Of a DNA stretch of 62,042 nucleotides, positions 61,033-62,042 are shown one piece after another. The DNA is from an uncultured Lachnospiraceae bacterium (GTDB lineage Bacteria; Bacillota; Clostridia; Lachnospirales; Lachnospiraceae), in NCBI GenBank assembly GCA_904395885.1, contig CAJFOF010000021.1:1-62042 (forward strand). The letters run 5' to 3'. Made by a program: the position numbers and the translations under genes. Under the pieces are notes generated by a model. That model saw nothing but the letters and a program-made list of their open reading frames with translations, was not told where the DNA came from and made no database searches. How positions within the stretch are numbered: the first letter of the stretch is position 1; the number at the start of each line of letters is the position of its first letter.

Positions 61033-61054
61033 TGCCGTTTGGCTGACCCAATGG
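61033..61054 (+). repeat. Right attachment junction (attR) of the sleC element
   Basis: Matches attL at 14 of 20 positions in register, with TTGG at 61039-61042 and ATGG at 61051-61054. To its right the sleC frame resumes. Confidence 0.7.
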
Positions 61055-61429
61055 GGTTCGATGGCTCTGGGCGAAGAAGGATACAGTCCTATAGAGATTC
61101 TCCGCCACTTCTACGGCGACAGTATCTATATAAACAACGCAGATGAAATCGCCGGAATTCCGGCATCCTGGCCAGGCTATAACCTGACAATCGGCTCCAC
61201 TGGCGACAAAGTCAGGCAGGTTCAGGAGCAGTTGGACTCCATCGCCACAATTTACACCGCCATTCCCCGGGTAAACCCTGACGGTATCTTCGGCCCCGCA
61301 ACCCAGAGAGCAGTCAGAGAATTTCAATCTGTCTTCGGCCTTCCTCAGTCCGGCGTAATCGATTTCCCTACATGGTACAAAATCTCCCATATCTATGTGG
61401 CCGTCACCCAGATTGCAGAATTAACGTAA
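61043..61429 (+). CDS. sleC: SleC-type spore cortex-lytic enzyme, C-terminal part (interrupted gene)
   Basis: 128 codons that continue the 57742 frame after excision: (L)TQWGSMALGEEGYSPIEILR, then a peptidoglycan-binding domain (YNLTIGSTGDKVRQVQEQLD, DGIFGPATQRAVREFQSVFG) and WYKISHIYVAVTQIAEL. It lacks its own start codon and binding site and is silent unless the element is removed. In SpoIID/SleC-type enzymes the TQWG segment is conserved near the active region, so the split form is almost surely inactive. Confidence 0.88.
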   Translation: MTQWGSMALGEEGYSPIEILRHFYGDSIYINNADEIAGIPASWPGYNLTIGSTGDKVRQVQEQLDSIATIYTAIPRVNPDGIFGPATQRAVREFQSVFGLPQSGVIDFPTWYKISHIYVAVTQIAELT

Positions 61430-61468
61430 CTTTCCCATCCCGTCACAAATTCTTCCTACCAGACACAA

Positions 61469-61512
61469 GAGGCCAGGGAATCCACACTTTTCTGTGTTCC
61501 CTGGCCTTTTTC
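61469..61512. terminator. Intrinsic terminator after sleC
   Basis: AGGCCAGGGAA and TTCCCTGGCCT form an 11-bp perfect stem with an inner CACA/TGTG pair and T-runs. It serves sleC and the convergent phosphatase gene. Confidence 0.85.
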
Positions 61513-61520
61513 AAGTATCG

Positions 61521-61997
61521 TCACACCAATTTTCCCCAGCCCTGCTCTTTCGCTATCGTTTTCAGCAGGCCTTGGCACCCTTCCAGAATATCCTGGTATG
61601 TTTTTTCAAAATCTCCCGTGTACCACGGATCCGCGATATCCCCGCCACGGCCTGCAAACTCCAGCAGCAGGCGAATCTTGTGCTCCGGATCCTGCCCCAC
61701 GATCCTTTCTATATTTCTGATATTCCATCGATCCATCCCTATGAGATAGTCATAGTTCTCATAATCCTTCTTCGTCATCTGAACCGCATACTTGCCTGCC
61801 GTGGAAATCCCCAGCCTCCTCAGCACCTCCCTGGTCCCCCTGTGGACCGGATTGCCGATCTCTTCTGTACTGGTGGCCGCTGAAGCGATCACAAACTCAT
61901 CGGCCAACCCCTGCTTCCGAACTATATCTTTTAAAACGAATTCTGCCATGGGGGAGCGGCAGATATTGCCGTGGCAAATAAATAAGATTTTTATCAT
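61521..61997 (-). CDS. Low-molecular-weight protein-tyrosine phosphatase
   Basis: 158 residues. The P-loop FICHGNICRSPMAEF at 7-21 has the nucleophile Cys and Arg (C-x5-R), and DPWYTGDFEKTY holds the general-acid Asp. Dephosphorylates tyrosine (or arginine) residues of cytoplasmic proteins. The CHGN start of the P-loop differs slightly from the usual CxGN. ATG at 61995-61997. The gene ends beside the sleC terminator. Confidence 0.92.
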   Translation of the reverse strand: MIKILFICHGNICRSPMAEFVLKDIVRKQGLADEFVIASAATSTEEIGNPVHRGTREVLRRLGISTAGKYAVQMTKKDYENYDYLIGMDRWNIRNIERIVGQDPEHKIRLLLEFAGRGGDIADPWYTGDFEKTYQDILEGCQGLLKTIAKEQGWGKLV

Positions 61998-62042
61998 CTA
62001 TCCTAAACTCCTTGATTTTGCTGGTTTTCCTTGATATTTCAA

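Larger units (their letters stand above)
58621..61042 (+). mobile_element. 2,422-bp serine-recombinase intervening element within sleC (skin-like)
   Basis: The element splits sleC at the (L/M)TQWG signature. It carries a large serine recombinase (59490-61028) ending 11 bases from the right core, a divergent small protein, tRNA-Glu, a terminator and a possible small RNA. Removal of 2,422 bases in the register of the junction repeats joins codon W293 (58618-58620) to codon 61043 and restores a frame of about 421 codons. Size, gene content and target resemble excisable sporulation elements such as skin in sigK. Excision is inferred. Confidence 0.85.

Noticed and set aside
60899..61042. Upstream start for the sleC C-terminal part
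   Set aside because: This stretch is the recombinase 3' end in another frame; the native sleC frame begins only at the right junction.

Overview
The window (about 62 kb) looks like chromosome from a spore-forming member of the Clostridia, most likely a Lachnospiraceae relative. The grounds are GGAGG-type ribosome binding sites, moderate GC, sporulation and germination genes (SleC-like, SleB-like and SpoIID-like proteins), anaerobic enzymes (indolepyruvate:ferredoxin oxidoreductase, PflA-type radical SAM protein) and alanine/glutamate/threonine-rich lipoproteins. No rRNA operon, phage or CRISPR array was seen.

Layout. 1-8 kb: an edge-truncated LysR regulator facing a decayed aldo/keto reductase end; a class II aldolase and a NagB-like isomerase; an SsuA/NMT1-type ABC transporter; a divergent LacI regulator with a 16-bp palindromic operator, then an aldose epimerase. 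8-16.7 kb: LytTR and XRE regulators, azlCD, a radical SAM protein, an antiporter-TetR operon under two matching operators, a SigV/RsiV-type ECF module with two lipoproteins, and tRNA-Val. 16.7-28.3 kb: a SpoIID-like protein, an AI-2E family permease, a 6S RNA candidate, a hotdog thioesterase, the paaK-iorA-iorB-ACT operon and hflKC. 28.5-36.2 kb: pdp-deoC-deoB-acyP nucleoside catabolism, a second ECF module, a cytoplasmic pectinesterase and a SleB-like hydrolase. 36.6-47.6 kb: YbaK, rhodanese, glycogen phosphorylase, an AraC regulator, leuCD coupled to a methyltransferase with a divergent LysR, pckA and a monoacylglycerol-lipase-like hydrolase. 47.8-57.5 kb: a P-type cation ATPase behind a yybP-ykoY (manganese) riboswitch, ilvNC, a GNAT acetyltransferase and carAB.

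The most interesting locus is 57.7-61.4 kb. A gene for a SleC-type spore cortex-lytic enzyme is split in two. Its first 293 codons are at 57742-58620 and its last 128 codons at 61043-61429. Between them lies a 2,422-bp element carrying a large serine recombinase, a divergent 83-residue protein, a tRNA-Glu gene and a possible small RNA. The two junctions share TTGG, match at 14 of 20 positions in one register, and excision in that register restores one continuous reading frame of about 421 codons. The layout resembles skin-type intervening elements that are excised from sporulation genes in the mother cell. A sigma-E-like promoter candidate precedes the recombinase. That the element is excised during development is an inference; the split gene and frame restoration are read directly from the sequence.
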